Source: an uncultured bacterium
GTDB lineage: Bacteria; DUMJ01
DNA: 52,372 bases
NCBI GenBank assembly: GCA_937958695.1
Contig: CALGNK010000026.1
Location: 1 to 52,372, forward strand
Reading direction: 5' to 3'
The position numbers and the translations under genes are program-made. The notes beneath the pieces were generated by a model, which ran no database searches, had not been told where the DNA came from, and saw only the letters and a program-made list of their open reading frames with translations. Positions 8,008 to 16,154 of this stretch are shown piece after piece. Numbering within the stretch: the stretch's first letter is position 1; every line of letters begins with the position of its first letter.

Positions 8008-8758
8008 TGTTAAAGAAGATCCCCCTGAGAATAATATTAAGAAATAAGTCACAGTTTCTAGGGATTATACTTTTAGTATTCTTTGCCTCTTTCACTTATG
8101 CACTATTCAGTATTATGAGTAGCAATATCGACTCAAATTATAAGAGATTTATAGAAGACTATAAACAGGAGACATTCCATTTTATCACCCTTAACCCAAT
8201 AAATATAGAAGAGATTTCTCAAAAGTATAGTATAGACTTAGAAGAAAGATTTTCGCTGGACTATGAGGTTGAAGATAAGATAATAAGGTTTTACTCTCTT
8301 CTATGGATAAGAAATATCTTATAAAGGTATTTGAGGATAGCGCTGGGAGTATAAACCAGATACTACAAATCATGTATGTCATATCATTCTTCTTATCTTT
8401 AATAATAATATATGTCCTATCTTCAATTACAATTGCAGAAAATAGAAAACCTATAGGTATATTTAAGATATTGGGATATTATGACGGAGAGTTAAGTTTT
8501 ATATTCCTAGGATTTAATTACTTCTCATTTCTCATAGGATTTCTGTTGGGAATTCCGATATTTAACTTATTCACCGGATATATTATGAATGCAGTATTGA
8601 GAGACTTAGACTTCTCTATGAGAATGAAAGCAGATATTAAGAATATCATAATAACATTTTTAGTGTTATTTATAGCATTTATCTTTTCAAGATATCTAGG
8701 TAGAAAAAGAATATACTCTATACACCCAAATATAATTCTTAAAGAACAAGCAGAGTAA
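8007..8758 (+). pseudogene. FtsX-family ABC permease with internal deletion and frameshift
   Basis: Two overlapping frames represent the two ends of one permease. The first (8007-8326) holds the N-terminal membrane helix in the typical context RNKSQFLGIILLV and the start of the extracytoplasmic domain up to about FSLDYEVEDKIIRFYS. The second is open from 8279 to 8758 and holds the C-terminal FtsX domain with three or four membrane helices and the motif AENRKPIGIFKILGYYDGEL. Full-length members of this family are roughly 750 residues; here the central part, perhaps 450 residues, is missing and the frame changes near 8280-8300. The upstream ATPase and operators look intact, so the loss appears recent. 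Confidence 0.75.
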
Positions 8759-8778
8759 AGGTTTCAAAGACTAAAATA

Positions 8779-8803
8779 CCCTCTAGAGAATTTCTCTAGA
8801 GGG
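8779..8803. terminator. Bidirectional terminator between the permease remnant and pstS
   Basis: A nearly perfect 12-bp hairpin, CCCTCTAGAGAA (8779-8790) with its complement at 8792-8803, lies in the 61-base gap between convergent genes. It has an A-rich approach on the left and an AT-rich stretch on the right. Confidence 0.7.
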
Positions 8804-8819
8804 CTGATTAAATTATATA

Positions 8820-9662
8820 CTACTTAACAGGGAAATAACCCACCTCTGAAACAACCTTTTGCCCTTCATCAGAGAGAATCCAATCTATAAAAGCCTTTAC
8901 ATCAGGATCTTCATACTCGCAGGTATACATATAAAGATACCTGCTTATAGGATAAACCGCCTTCTTAATGTTCTCTTCTGTTGGAAGATATGCTGAGGAG
9001 TCCTTGTCTTTCTTTACCGGTAATATTTTAACCCCTTTAGCATAAGCAACTCCGCCATATCCTATGCTATACTTCTCTTTAGATACCGCATTTACTACCG
9101 ATGCGGTTCCTGGCATACTCTGGGCTTTACTAGTATAGTCTTGATTCTTAAGGACATGCTCTTTGAAAAATACATATGTACCTGAGTTATTCTCTCTTGT
9201 ATAAACTATTATTGGTCTATCATCCCAACCAAAATCTTTCCAGTTAGTAACTTTCCCTGTGAATATATCCTTAAGTTGGTCTAAAGTTATATCCTTCATA
9301 GGGTTATCAGGATGCACGTATATAGTTATACCATCAAGTGCGACCTTAAATTCTCTTGGATCTTTTCCCCAAGCCTTCTTTATAGCTGATCTCTCGCTTT
9401 CCTTAATAGGTCTAGAAGAATCAGCAATATCAGTGGTTCTATTTATTAGGGCAGCTATACCTACCCCTGAGCCACCACCCGATACCTGAACTATCTTTCC
9501 TTTAAATCTTGCCATATAGTTTTCTGCCAATCTTTGAACCATAATAACCATTGTATCAGAACCCTTAACAGTAACCCTACCTTTTATTATAGTCGCATAG
9601 GCAAATGTACTACCAAGTAGTAACAACCCAGACAAAAGTATTACCAATAATCTTTTTAACAT
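8820..9662 (-). CDS. pstS: Phosphate ABC transporter substrate-binding protein PstS
   Basis: A 280-residue periplasmic phosphate-binding protein. From ATG 9662 a signal peptide (residues 1 to about 20, ending STFAYA) is followed by the mature PstS fold. Phosphate-contact motifs are GSDTM near the N-terminus, SGGGSGVG, and RENNSGTY. There is no lipobox Cys, so the protein is soluble rather than a lipoprotein, which suits a cell with a periplasm. AGGAGG at 9671-9676 precedes the start by eight bases; the in-frame GTG at 9671 overlaps that site and is rejected. It follows phoA in the same operon. The pstCAB and phoU genes that usually accompany it are absent here. Confidence 0.92.
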   Translation of the reverse strand: MLKRLLVILLSGLLLLGSTFAYATIIKGRVTVKGSDTMVIMVQRLAENYMARFKGKIVQVSGGGSGVGIAALINRTTDIADSSRPIKESERSAIKKAWGKDPREFKVALDGITIYVHPDNPMKDITLDQLKDIFTGKVTNWKDFGWDDRPIIVYTRENNSGTYVFFKEHVLKNQDYTSKAQSMPGTASVVNAVSKEKYSIGYGGVAYAKGVKILPVKKDKDSSAYLPTEENIKKAVYPISRYLYMYTCEYEDPDVKAFIDWILSDEGQKVVSEVGYFPVK

Positions 9663-9674
9663 TTCATTCACCTC

Positions 9675-11054
9675 CTATTTTATTTCACCTAACATTCTAA
9701 ATATAGTCTTACCTATCTCCGTCTGATCTATAAATCCACCAAGCCTATAACTTCCTGGTCCAAGAGATACTACCCAAACCGGAGTAGCGGTATGGTCATT
9801 TGTAGCCCAAGCAGTCATATATACAGCAGAAAATCCAGCCCCAAGACTTGCATAGAATGGACTTGTAAGAGATGGTGTAATTGGCTTATCTGACTTTAAT
9901 CTCTCTATCCACTCTTGTGGGATGGTTAACTCTCCAACATAATGCTCACTAAATAATTTCTCAATACCTTCTTTATCAACTACAGATTTAGCTCTCTCAA
10001 AAGAGAAAGGAACAAGGAATATTTTATTTAGGTCTTCAACAGTAGGATATCTTCCTTTACCTGATGTATCGTAGCTTGTAGTAATAGAGAGCCCTCCATT
10101 ATCATGATCCGCAGTTACTATAAGAAGGGTTTCTCTTGGATGCTTATTATAGAAGTCAAAGGCAACCTTCACCGCTTCATCAAACTCTCTCAATTCTGCT
10201 ATTACACTTGCTATATCGTTATTATGTGAGGCGTGGTCAACTCTACTACCTTCAACCATAAGGAAGAACCCCTTACTATCTTTATAAAGTAGTTCTATAG
10301 CCTTCTCTGTCATCTCCTTAAGTGAGGGAATAACAGTTGGGTCTGCATCTAACCTATAGGGCATATTGCCACTTGAAAATAATCCTAAAACCTTTCCAGT
10401 TTTAACACTCTCTAACTCACCCAAATTAGATACAACGGTATAACCAAGCTCTCTTGCCTCTGAGATTAGGTCTCTCTCATCTTTTCTAGCACTTCCGGAG
10501 ATACTTTTTGGAATCCAGTAAGACTTCCCTCCACCTAAGATTACATCTATTCTTTTCTCTAGATATTGAACCGCTATCTGGTCCTGAAGACTTCTATGCG
10601 GAACATGTGAGGCAAAGACAGCAGGGGTTGCATCTGTAATTGTACTTTTAGCTATAAGTCCTGTCTTATAACCTAGTTCTATAGCCTTCTCCATAACTGT
10701 CTTTACTGGTGTTCCATCGGGAAGCATAGATACCATATTATTATTAGTCTTTTTACCTGTGGCTATAGCGGTTCCAGAAGAGGCGGAATCTGGGACTAAA
10801 GAGTTTAAAGCATAATTAGCTACAATACCTAACCTACCCAGATTGAACAACCTTTCTGTAATAAAGAATTCTTGTTCCAAAAGAAGTCTATTAAGATAGT
10901 AAGCTGAACCTAGATGTGCTAAACCTGCTCCGTCTGCAATCATAACAATAACATACTTAACCCTTGGAACTCCTGAAAAGACATAACTCTGAAAAGATAA
11001 TAAAAGAGCTAAGAGCAAAAGAACAACCGACAATTTTTTTACATAAAACTTCAT
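9675..11054 (-). CDS. phoA: Alkaline phosphatase (PhoA family)
   Basis: A 459-residue secreted alkaline phosphatase that releases phosphate from organic monoesters. The signal peptide is residues 1 to about 26. The metal and catalytic residues of the family are present: Asp in MIADGAG, the nucleophilic Ser in VPDSASSGTA, the metal ligands in GSRVDHASHNND and TADHDNGG, and the distal His in TNDHTATPVW. ATG 11054 lies nine bases from GGAGG (11064-11068); ATG 11060 is too close. The stop lies next to the pstS ribosome binding site, so the two are translated from one message. Five phased repeats upstream suggest phosphate control. Confidence 0.93.
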   Translation of the reverse strand: MKFYVKKLSVVLLLLALLLSFQSYVFSGVPRVKYVIVMIADGAGLAHLGSAYYLNRLLLEQEFFITERLFNLGRLGIVANYALNSLVPDSASSGTAIATGKKTNNNMVSMLPDGTPVKTVMEKAIELGYKTGLIAKSTITDATPAVFASHVPHRSLQDQIAVQYLEKRIDVILGGGKSYWIPKSISGSARKDERDLISEARELGYTVVSNLGELESVKTGKVLGLFSSGNMPYRLDADPTVIPSLKEMTEKAIELLYKDSKGFFLMVEGSRVDHASHNNDIASVIAELREFDEAVKVAFDFYNKHPRETLLIVTADHDNGGLSITTSYDTSGKGRYPTVEDLNKIFLVPFSFERAKSVVDKEGIEKLFSEHYVGELTIPQEWIERLKSDKPITPSLTSPFYASLGAGFSAVYMTAWATNDHTATPVWVVSLGPGSYRLGGFIDQTEIGKTIFRMLGEIK

Positions 11055-11110
11055 ACACATTCACCTCCATAAAAATTTTACCCCATGTTTATACCTCATC
11101 GCATCTATAG

Positions 11111-11174
11111 ATTAAAGCTTTTACTTTAAGTATTATTTAAAGACTAATTAAGGGGTATTTAATACTACATTAAA
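11111..11174 (-). promoter_or_regulatory. Pho-box-like direct repeats and -10 element upstream of phoA-pstS
   Basis: Reading the reverse strand from 11174, the pentamer NTTAA recurs five times exactly 11 bases apart: TTTAA at 11174-11170, ATTAA at 11163-11159, CTTAA at 11152-11148, TTTAA at 11141-11137 and CTTAA at 11130-11126. TTTAAT at 11116-11111 could be the -10 box. PhoB and PhoP boxes in other bacteria are tandem repeats on the same 11-bp helical pitch that replace the -35 element, and the downstream genes are classic Pho-regulon members. Confidence 0.6.
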
Positions 11175-11180
11175 GAATTA

Positions 11181-11327
11181 TTAAAATGGTTTATTGTTTT
11201 TATGATTAGTATTTCTTAAGAGAGGACATAAATAATAAAAACTTAGGTATTCTGAAACGTCAAAAAGAAAGTCTGTTAAGAAACTTCCATAATTTCCCAG
11301 CCTCCAATAATTACAGGTATCCTTCAA
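11181..11327 (-). CDS. Possible 48-residue small protein of unknown function
   Basis: A 48-codon frame starts at TTG 11327 behind GGGGG (11333-11337). A good promoter precedes it on the same strand: TTTACA (11375-11370) and TAAAAT (11352-11347) with a 17-base spacer. The product begins MKDTCNYWRLGNYGSF, is rich in aromatic residues, has two Cys, and resembles nothing I recognise. The frame ends just before the Pho-type repeats of phoA, so it could also be a leader peptide or a fortuitous frame beside the mobile element ending at 11395. Confidence 0.3.
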   Translation of the reverse strand: MKDTCNYWRLGNYGSFLTDFLFDVSEYLSFYYLCPLLRNTNHKNNKPF

Positions 11328-11346
11328 AGTCACCCCCTTCAAAATT

Positions 11347-11375
11347 ATTTTACAATAAATCATATAAAGTGTAAA
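11347..11375 (-). promoter_or_regulatory. Promoter in front of the 48-codon frame
   Basis: TTTACA (11375-11370) and TAAAAT (11352-11347) are separated by 17 bases on the reverse strand, 20 bases before the TTG at 11327. Confidence 0.45.
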
Positions 11376-11394
11376 AGAGATATCTAAATGAAAT

Positions 11395-11737
11395 GAGGTT
11401 TAATATCTTTTTTAAACCTCTAATGCCTAACCCTTTATCGCCTTCCTGTATCATCAATTCACGTCCCTACAAGTGACAGAAGTACTTCGTATGCCATTTT
11501 TATACCTAGTTCTATTATCTCTTCTTTCATCTGATCTGTAGATATGCTATAATAATTCTAGAGAAGGAATCTAGGTATGATTCTTCGGAAGGAACTAGCT
11601 CTTTTAGAAATTTTTTGATAGAATAAGTTTCCATGAATGTCATTTGATCACCTCCTTTCTGTAGTGTTTTTATCTAATAATATGATAACACTACGGAAAG
11701 GAGGCATTTTATCTGAATCCAGATGTCCGAACTTCAG
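11395..11737 (-). mobile_element. Copy 1 of a short repeated element with a transposase N-terminal remnant
   Basis: This 343-base block is repeated in inverted orientation at 24146-24490, with about 15 differences by eye. Read on the reverse strand it runs from CTGAAGTTCGGACATC (11737 downward) through a hairpin, a strong AAGGAGG site and a short frame beginning MTFMETYSIKKFLKEL, to a terminal palindrome GAGGTTT...AAACCTC. The coding part then shifts frame twice (KEEIIELGIKMAYEVLLSLVG, then GRELMI), which looks like the N-terminus of a transposase. It cannot encode a working enzyme. Confidence 0.75.
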
Positions 11738-11766
11738 GGTAATTGAAAAGGATTGGTTTGTTATTT

Positions 11767-12363
11767 TTAAGCCTCTCTCAAAGTCTCATAACCTTCTCTT
11801 AATAGAAATATCCCGATAATAACTCCAACAATAGGATCTGCCTGCCAAAATCTGTATAAGTAATTCAATCCTAATCCTATTAATAGGGCAAAGGATAATA
11901 GTGTACAAGCTAAGGTCTGTTTAGAATCTGCTACTAAACTTCTACTACCTATCTTTTTCCCAGTTTGATATTTCATATAAGATAAAAATGGCATTAATAC
12001 TATAGAAACTATAGCAATAATTATTCCAAAAAGACTTGGATCGGGAATCTCCTGAAAGTACAATTTCTTAATAGATTCGTATAAAACATACGTTCCAAGT
12101 ATAAAAAAGGTATAACCAACATATCTTGTTGCTTTTTTCTCAATCTTATCCTCCTCTTCTCCTGATATTTTCCCATGTTTTCTAAATCTCCAGATCATTA
12201 TAAATCCTGATAAAGATTCAACAAAACTATCCAACCCAAATCCAACTAATCCTATACTCCTAGTTAATAATCCTACATAGATAGATACCACTCCTTCTAA
12301 AATATTGTAGCCTACTGTTAAGTATGAAAGTAAAAGAGCTCTTCTATAAAGATCATAATTCAT
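11767..12363 (-). CDS. Cation-efflux (CDF)-like membrane protein lacking the cytoplasmic domain
   Basis: A 198-residue protein with about six hydrophobic segments, resembling the membrane half of cation diffusion facilitators. TM2 has GFGLDSFVES and TM5 has VADSKQTLAC. In typical CDF pumps these positions carry D-x3-D and H-x3-D metal ligands; here they read D-x3-E and D-x3-T, so metal transport is uncertain. The C-terminal cytoplasmic domain of about 80 residues is absent, as in a known group of short cation-transporter-like proteins. The stop lies 30 bases from mobile element copy 1, but the C-terminus REGYETLREA looks natural. Substrate unknown. Confidence 0.75.
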   Translation of the reverse strand: MNYDLYRRALLLSYLTVGYNILEGVVSIYVGLLTRSIGLVGFGLDSFVESLSGFIMIWRFRKHGKISGEEEDKIEKKATRYVGYTFFILGTYVLYESIKKLYFQEIPDPSLFGIIIAIVSIVLMPFLSYMKYQTGKKIGSRSLVADSKQTLACTLLSFALLIGLGLNYLYRFWQADPIVGVIIGIFLLREGYETLREA

Positions 12364-12438
12364 AAAGTCGCCTCCTCAATTTTTAGTAGTTATTTTTTGC
12401 CTAAATAATACTATATTAATATTATTTTATCAATAAAA

Positions 12439-12510
12439 AAAGTAAACTAAACACTCGAATAGGTATAGAGATATCTATTACGGTTTAGAGAAGATCGGTG
12501 GGTTTACTTT
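12439..12510 (+). ncRNA. Possible structured leader RNA upstream of the DinB gene
   Basis: Nested complementary segments could fold into an extended stem: AAAGTAAAC (12439-12447) with GTTTACTTT (12502-12510), TAAAC (12448-12452) with GTTTA (12483-12487), and AATAG (12458-12462) with CTATT (12475-12479). It lies 60 bases ahead of the DinB start in a 206-base gap between genes. It matches no riboswitch class I can identify and could be a small palindromic repeat. Confidence 0.3.
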
Positions 12511-12569
12511 GAGAGGTTTTTATGAGAAAATTATATAGAAAATCTTAGTAAAAAGGGAGGGATTATCTT

Positions 12570-13013
12570 ATGTCTAAAGAGTGGATTGTAAAGGCTATGG
12601 AGATGGCTTTCGAGGAGAATAAAGGATTATGGGCTGATTCTCTACTGGATGCTATAAAAGATCTAAATAGTGAGCAGGCAAATTGGAAGCCAGACAAAGG
12701 AGACATCAATTCTATACTAGGGATAGTAAATCACATAATATCTGGAAAGAGATGGATGCTCTCTGTACTTGAGGGGAAGAAGCCGGTATATGAAGAGGGA
12801 TCTAAAGAGGGTGCAGCTTGGGAGGATATAGTAAAAGAGCTAAAAGACGTCCACGAAAAGATGATAAGTCTCTTAAAGGAGAAGGACATCAACTTAGACG
12901 AAAAGGTCCCCGGAGAAGAATCCACTTGGGGTGAGATGTTATTTGGACTCCTTGCCCACGACTGCTATCATCTAGGACAGATAATTATACTAAAAGGACT
13001 TCAAGGATTATAG
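12570..13013 (+). CDS. DinB/YfiT-like four-helix metalloprotein
   Basis: A 147-residue DinB superfamily protein. Members bind a metal with three His and include thiol-dependent transferases and many uncharacterised proteins. The first ligand is the His in GIVNHIISGKRW (about residue 54) and the pair is in LAHDCYHLGQI near the C-terminus, an H-x3-H arrangement. GGGAGGG precedes ATG 12570. The UroD-like gene begins 12 bases after its stop with no ribosome binding site of its own, suggesting translational coupling. The reaction is unknown. Confidence 0.85.
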   Translation: MSKEWIVKAMEMAFEENKGLWADSLLDAIKDLNSEQANWKPDKGDINSILGIVNHIISGKRWMLSVLEGKKPVYEEGSKEGAAWEDIVKELKDVHEKMISLLKEKDINLDEKVPGEESTWGEMLFGLLAHDCYHLGQIIILKGLQGL

Positions 13014-13025
13014 AATCAGCTTAGT

Positions 13026-14165
13026 ATGGATTTTTCAGCACATAATAGCGAAGTAAATGAAGTCTGGTCTAGTTATAACTCTGGTAGGCCTATAAGGGTT
13101 CCTATATACTTCAATATGAACCCTAGGATGATCCTTTTAGATCCAAGATTAAACAATGAAGGGGTCTCTTTTAAGAATTACTTTGAATCCCCTGAGGTAA
13201 TGGCTAAGATACAACTGAGGTTTAAAAAATGGGTAAGGTTTAATATCCCCCAGGATAGAGAGATGGGCTATCCAAAAGACAACTGGGGAGGATGCTGGGT
13301 CGATTTTCAGAATTCTTATGAGGCTTTATATTTTGGATGTAGATTATTCTACTGGGACGAGAATCTGCCAGATATAGAACCTGTTCTAAAGAATAAAAAG
13401 GATCTATTAAAAGAATTAAACCCAGAACCAAAAGAGAACCCTTTTCTTAAAAAGGTCTTAGAATACTATGATTACTTCTTAAGTATATCTGACGAGCTGT
13501 ACGAAGAGGCACCAATAGGTAAGCCTCCTATACCTCTTCTAGGGACAGATGGACCATTTACAGTAGCAGCTCAGATAAGAGGAGCAAGTCAGCTCTGTAT
13601 AGATATATACGAAGATCCAGAGTTTGTTCATCAGCTTATGTCCTTTATAACAAATGCCACTATAAAAAGAATCACATATATCATGAATGTGTTTGGATTA
13701 GAATATCCAAAAGAATCCTGGGGATTTGCGGATGATAGTATAGAGTTAATCTCTGAAGATACCTATAGGGAGTTTGTCTTACCATATCACAAAATGCTCA
13801 TTAGTACCTTTTCTAAAGGAGGTCCAAATAGTATTCATCTGTGTGGTAAGGCATCACATCACTTTGAAACAATTAAGAAGGAACTTAATGTTATGGATTT
13901 TGATACTGGATATCCTACAGACCTAGGTAAGATGAGAAAAATCTTAGGTCCTGAAGTGACACTTCGAGGAAACATAAACCCAATGCTTCTCTTAGATGGT
14001 CCCACTTATAAGATAGAGGAGGAAGTGATAAATTTATTGATGTCTGGAGTAATGGAAGGTGGAAGGTTTCTCCTATGTGAAGGCAATAACGTGGCTCCTT
14101 GCACACCAATAGAACATCTAAAGACTATGTATGAAACAGGGAAACAGTATGGCAGGTATACCTAG
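13026..14165 (+). CDS. Uroporphyrinogen decarboxylase (UroD)-family protein, probably a methyltransferase-like member
   Basis: A 379-residue TIM-barrel protein of the UroD/MtaA superfamily. Recognisable parts are LGTDGPFTVAAQIRG, the IHLCGKASHHFETIK strand, MDFDTGYPTDLGKMRK and TLRGNINPMLLLDGP. The His/Cys in HLCGK are typical of members that transfer methyl groups from corrinoid proteins rather than of true HemE, whose substrate-binding residues are not evident. No other haem genes lie nearby. It follows the DinB gene by 12 bases. Its stop overlaps the convergent aldolase gene by four bases. Function beyond the superfamily is inferred. Confidence 0.8.
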   Translation: MDFSAHNSEVNEVWSSYNSGRPIRVPIYFNMNPRMILLDPRLNNEGVSFKNYFESPEVMAKIQLRFKKWVRFNIPQDREMGYPKDNWGGCWVDFQNSYEALYFGCRLFYWDENLPDIEPVLKNKKDLLKELNPEPKENPFLKKVLEYYDYFLSISDELYEEAPIGKPPIPLLGTDGPFTVAAQIRGASQLCIDIYEDPEFVHQLMSFITNATIKRITYIMNVFGLEYPKESWGFADDSIELISEDTYREFVLPYHKMLISTFSKGGPNSIHLCGKASHHFETIKKELNVMDFDTGYPTDLGKMRKILGPEVTLRGNINPMLLLDGPTYKIEEEVINLLMSGVMEGGRFLLCEGNNVAPCTPIEHLKTMYETGKQYGRYT

Positions 14166-14941
14166 GACATCTTTTCTTTAAGAGTCTTTACGATATTGTT
14201 TCCTCCATCTACTATTATACTTGTATCTGTTGAACACATAATAAATCTCATCCCCTTTTCTATCCAAGGCAAGAGAGAAGATGGACTCTCTAAATGAATC
14301 CCCCAGGGGAAATTAAGCCTATTACACTTTTCTGCCAGTTTCTCTATATATTCCTGGACTATAGGATGGTTTGTCATACCTGGAAAACCTAGGTCTTGGG
14401 ATAAATCGTTAGGTCCAATAAGAACAGCATCTACACCTTCTATACTAATTAGTGCTTCCAGATTGTCTATGGCAGATTTAGATTCTATTTGGAGTATTAT
14501 AAATACTTCATTGTTTGCTGATTCCACAAGTTCCCTTGGATCTCCCTTGGCATAGCTATTTGGCAGTTTCCTTAGAGACATACCCCTTTTACCTAATGGA
14601 AGATACCTTGTAGCCTTTACTATGTTTTTAACCTCTTCTACAGTCTCTACCTGTGGAATAAGTAGTCCCTCTGCGCCTACATCTAGCGGTCTTGAAAGAT
14701 TATGATGCCCAAATCTTGTAGGGACTCTAACAAAGAAGTTTATGCCAGCGCCTCTTGCAGAAAGAGCCATATCTTGAACAGTCTCCATAGAAAATGGTCC
14801 ATGCTCTGTGTCTAGGATAAAGAAGTCAAAACCCGCTGTAGCTAACATCTGGGCTATATTAGGGGATCTAATCTCCGATACCATAGTTCCAATAACAGAT
14901 CTTCCCTCTTTTAATAATCTCTTTGTTCTATTTTCTCTCAT
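14162..14941 (-). CDS. HpcH/HpaI family aldolase
   Basis: A 259-residue class II aldolase of the HpcH/HpaI family, which splits 2-keto-3-deoxy sugar acids or hydroxy-oxo diacids into pyruvate and an aldehyde. Family motifs are FFILDTEHGPFS, LIPQVETVEEV, LPLGKRGMS, the metal-binding Glu in ILQIESKSAID, and the metal-binding Asp in IGPNDLSQDLG. GGAGG at 14947-14951 precedes the ATG by five bases. It is co-transcribed behind the 2-hydroxyacid dehydrogenase with nine bases between them. Given the rhamnose genes elsewhere in the window, a 2-keto-3-deoxy-rhamnonate type substrate is possible but unproven. Confidence 0.88.
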   Translation of the reverse strand: MRENRTKRLLKEGRSVIGTMVSEIRSPNIAQMLATAGFDFFILDTEHGPFSMETVQDMALSARGAGINFFVRVPTRFGHHNLSRPLDVGAEGLLIPQVETVEEVKNIVKATRYLPLGKRGMSLRKLPNSYAKGDPRELVESANNEVFIILQIESKSAIDNLEALISIEGVDAVLIGPNDLSQDLGFPGMTNHPIVQEYIEKLAEKCNRLNFPWGIHLESPSSLLPWIEKGMRFIMCSTDTSIIVDGGNNIVKTLKEKMS

Positions 14942-14950
14942 AATAGCCTC

Positions 14951-15922
14951 CTATATCTTTCCGTATTTTTTAAGCAATGAATAGTTTACTATACTCTTAG
15001 GTGTTTTACCGGTTAATACATCAACTACACCTTGGGCAGAGCAAATTGCCATTCTTATTACACATTCCTTAGTAAGTGCTGCCATATGGGGGGAGAGTAT
15101 TATATTGTTAAGCTTTAAGAGAGGATTATCCAAACTAGGTGGCTCTTCTTCAAAGACATCTGTTCCAGCTCCCTTTATCCAACCTTCAGACAGAGCCTTA
15201 ACAACTGCAGTTTCATCCCATATGGGACCCCTTGCCATATTTATAATAAACGCTGAGGGTTTCATCAGTCTAAGTTCTCTTTCACCTATAAGTCCTCTTG
15301 TCTCGCTACTAAGAGGTGCATGTATGGTAACAAAATCTGAATCCCTCAATAAGGTTTCCAAATCTACCAACTCACCATTAACATCTTCTACTTTTTCTCT
15401 ATCAACATAGGGGTCATATACAAGGATCTTCATATTGAATGCATATCTACACTTTTTTGCCACTAAAGAGCCTATCCTCCCAAAACCAATAATACCCAGA
15501 GTTTTTCCTTCTATGTCTATAATAGAATATTCCTCCCTTATACTAAAGTTTCCTATCCTTACAGCATTATCAATATCCTTTATCCTCTTTGAAAGTGCTA
15601 GGATCATAGCTATGGTATGTTCAGCTACCGATACATCATTGACCCCTGGTGTATTTAAAACAAGTATACCTTTCTTAGATGCACTCTCTATATCAATATT
15701 ATCTACCCCTACCCCATGTCTGGATATCACCTTTAGAGAGTCTGCCTGCTCGATAATCTCGCTAGTAAATGGAGCGGTCCTAACTATAACACCATCAATA
15801 TCCTTAATCTCTCTAGAAACAACCTTAGGGTCAGGACTAGAAGCATATATAATATCAAACCCTGCAGACCTCAGCAGATTAATCCCCGATTCATGTATAG
15901 GTTGAACTATTAAGACCTTCAT
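14951..15922 (-). CDS. D-isomer-specific 2-hydroxyacid dehydrogenase (SerA-like)
   Basis: A 323-residue NAD-dependent dehydrogenase. The Rossmann motif is LGIIGFGRIGSLVAKK (about residues 145-160). The catalytic triad is Arg in INMARGPIWDE, Glu in TDVFEEEPP, and His in LSPHMAALT. SVAEHTIAM is also conserved. It resembles phosphoglycerate dehydrogenase without the C-terminal ACT regulatory domain, so it may act on phosphoglycerate or another 2-hydroxy acid. GGAGAGGAT precedes the start. It heads a two-gene unit with the aldolase, which suggests the pair processes a sugar-acid derivative. Confidence 0.9.
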   Translation of the reverse strand: MKVLIVQPIHESGINLLRSAGFDIIYASSPDPKVVSREIKDIDGVIVRTAPFTSEIIEQADSLKVISRHGVGVDNIDIESASKKGILVLNTPGVNDVSVAEHTIAMILALSKRIKDIDNAVRIGNFSIREEYSIIDIEGKTLGIIGFGRIGSLVAKKCRYAFNMKILVYDPYVDREKVEDVNGELVDLETLLRDSDFVTIHAPLSSETRGLIGERELRLMKPSAFIINMARGPIWDETAVVKALSEGWIKGAGTDVFEEEPPSLDNPLLKLNNIILSPHMAALTKECVIRMAICSAQGVVDVLTGKTPKSIVNYSLLKKYGKI

Positions 15923-16154
15923 ATCCTCTCCTTTATCTATAGAATTCCGTATTAACTAATAATACTACAAAAAATGATGATAGTAATGAACCTACGAATT
16001 TTTAAGTATAATATTAGATAAGAGTAATTACAGAGCAGAAGCTCAGGTTATTTATCTCTAGTTTATTATATGTTAGAATTCTATCAAGAACCTTAAATTG
16101 AATTTGAGGCCTAAGTTTTGGGAGGAATTAGAAAAAGGTCTCTAGAGTAGATAA

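Noticed and set aside
9663-9671. GTG start of pstS at 9671
   Set aside because: The GTG is part of the AGGAGGTG ribosome binding site; ATG 9662 has correct spacing. The same applies to the GTG codons at 2180, 3984 and 7300.
11126-11174. The phased repeats as a CRISPR or simple repeat
   Set aside because: Units of five conserved bases at 11-bp steps are far too short for CRISPR and are not identical tandem copies; a regulator-binding array fits better.
13026-14165. Calling the UroD-like gene hemE
   Set aside because: The N-terminal substrate-binding motif of true HemE is not visible and no haem genes adjoin; the HLCGK strand fits methyltransferase-like relatives better.
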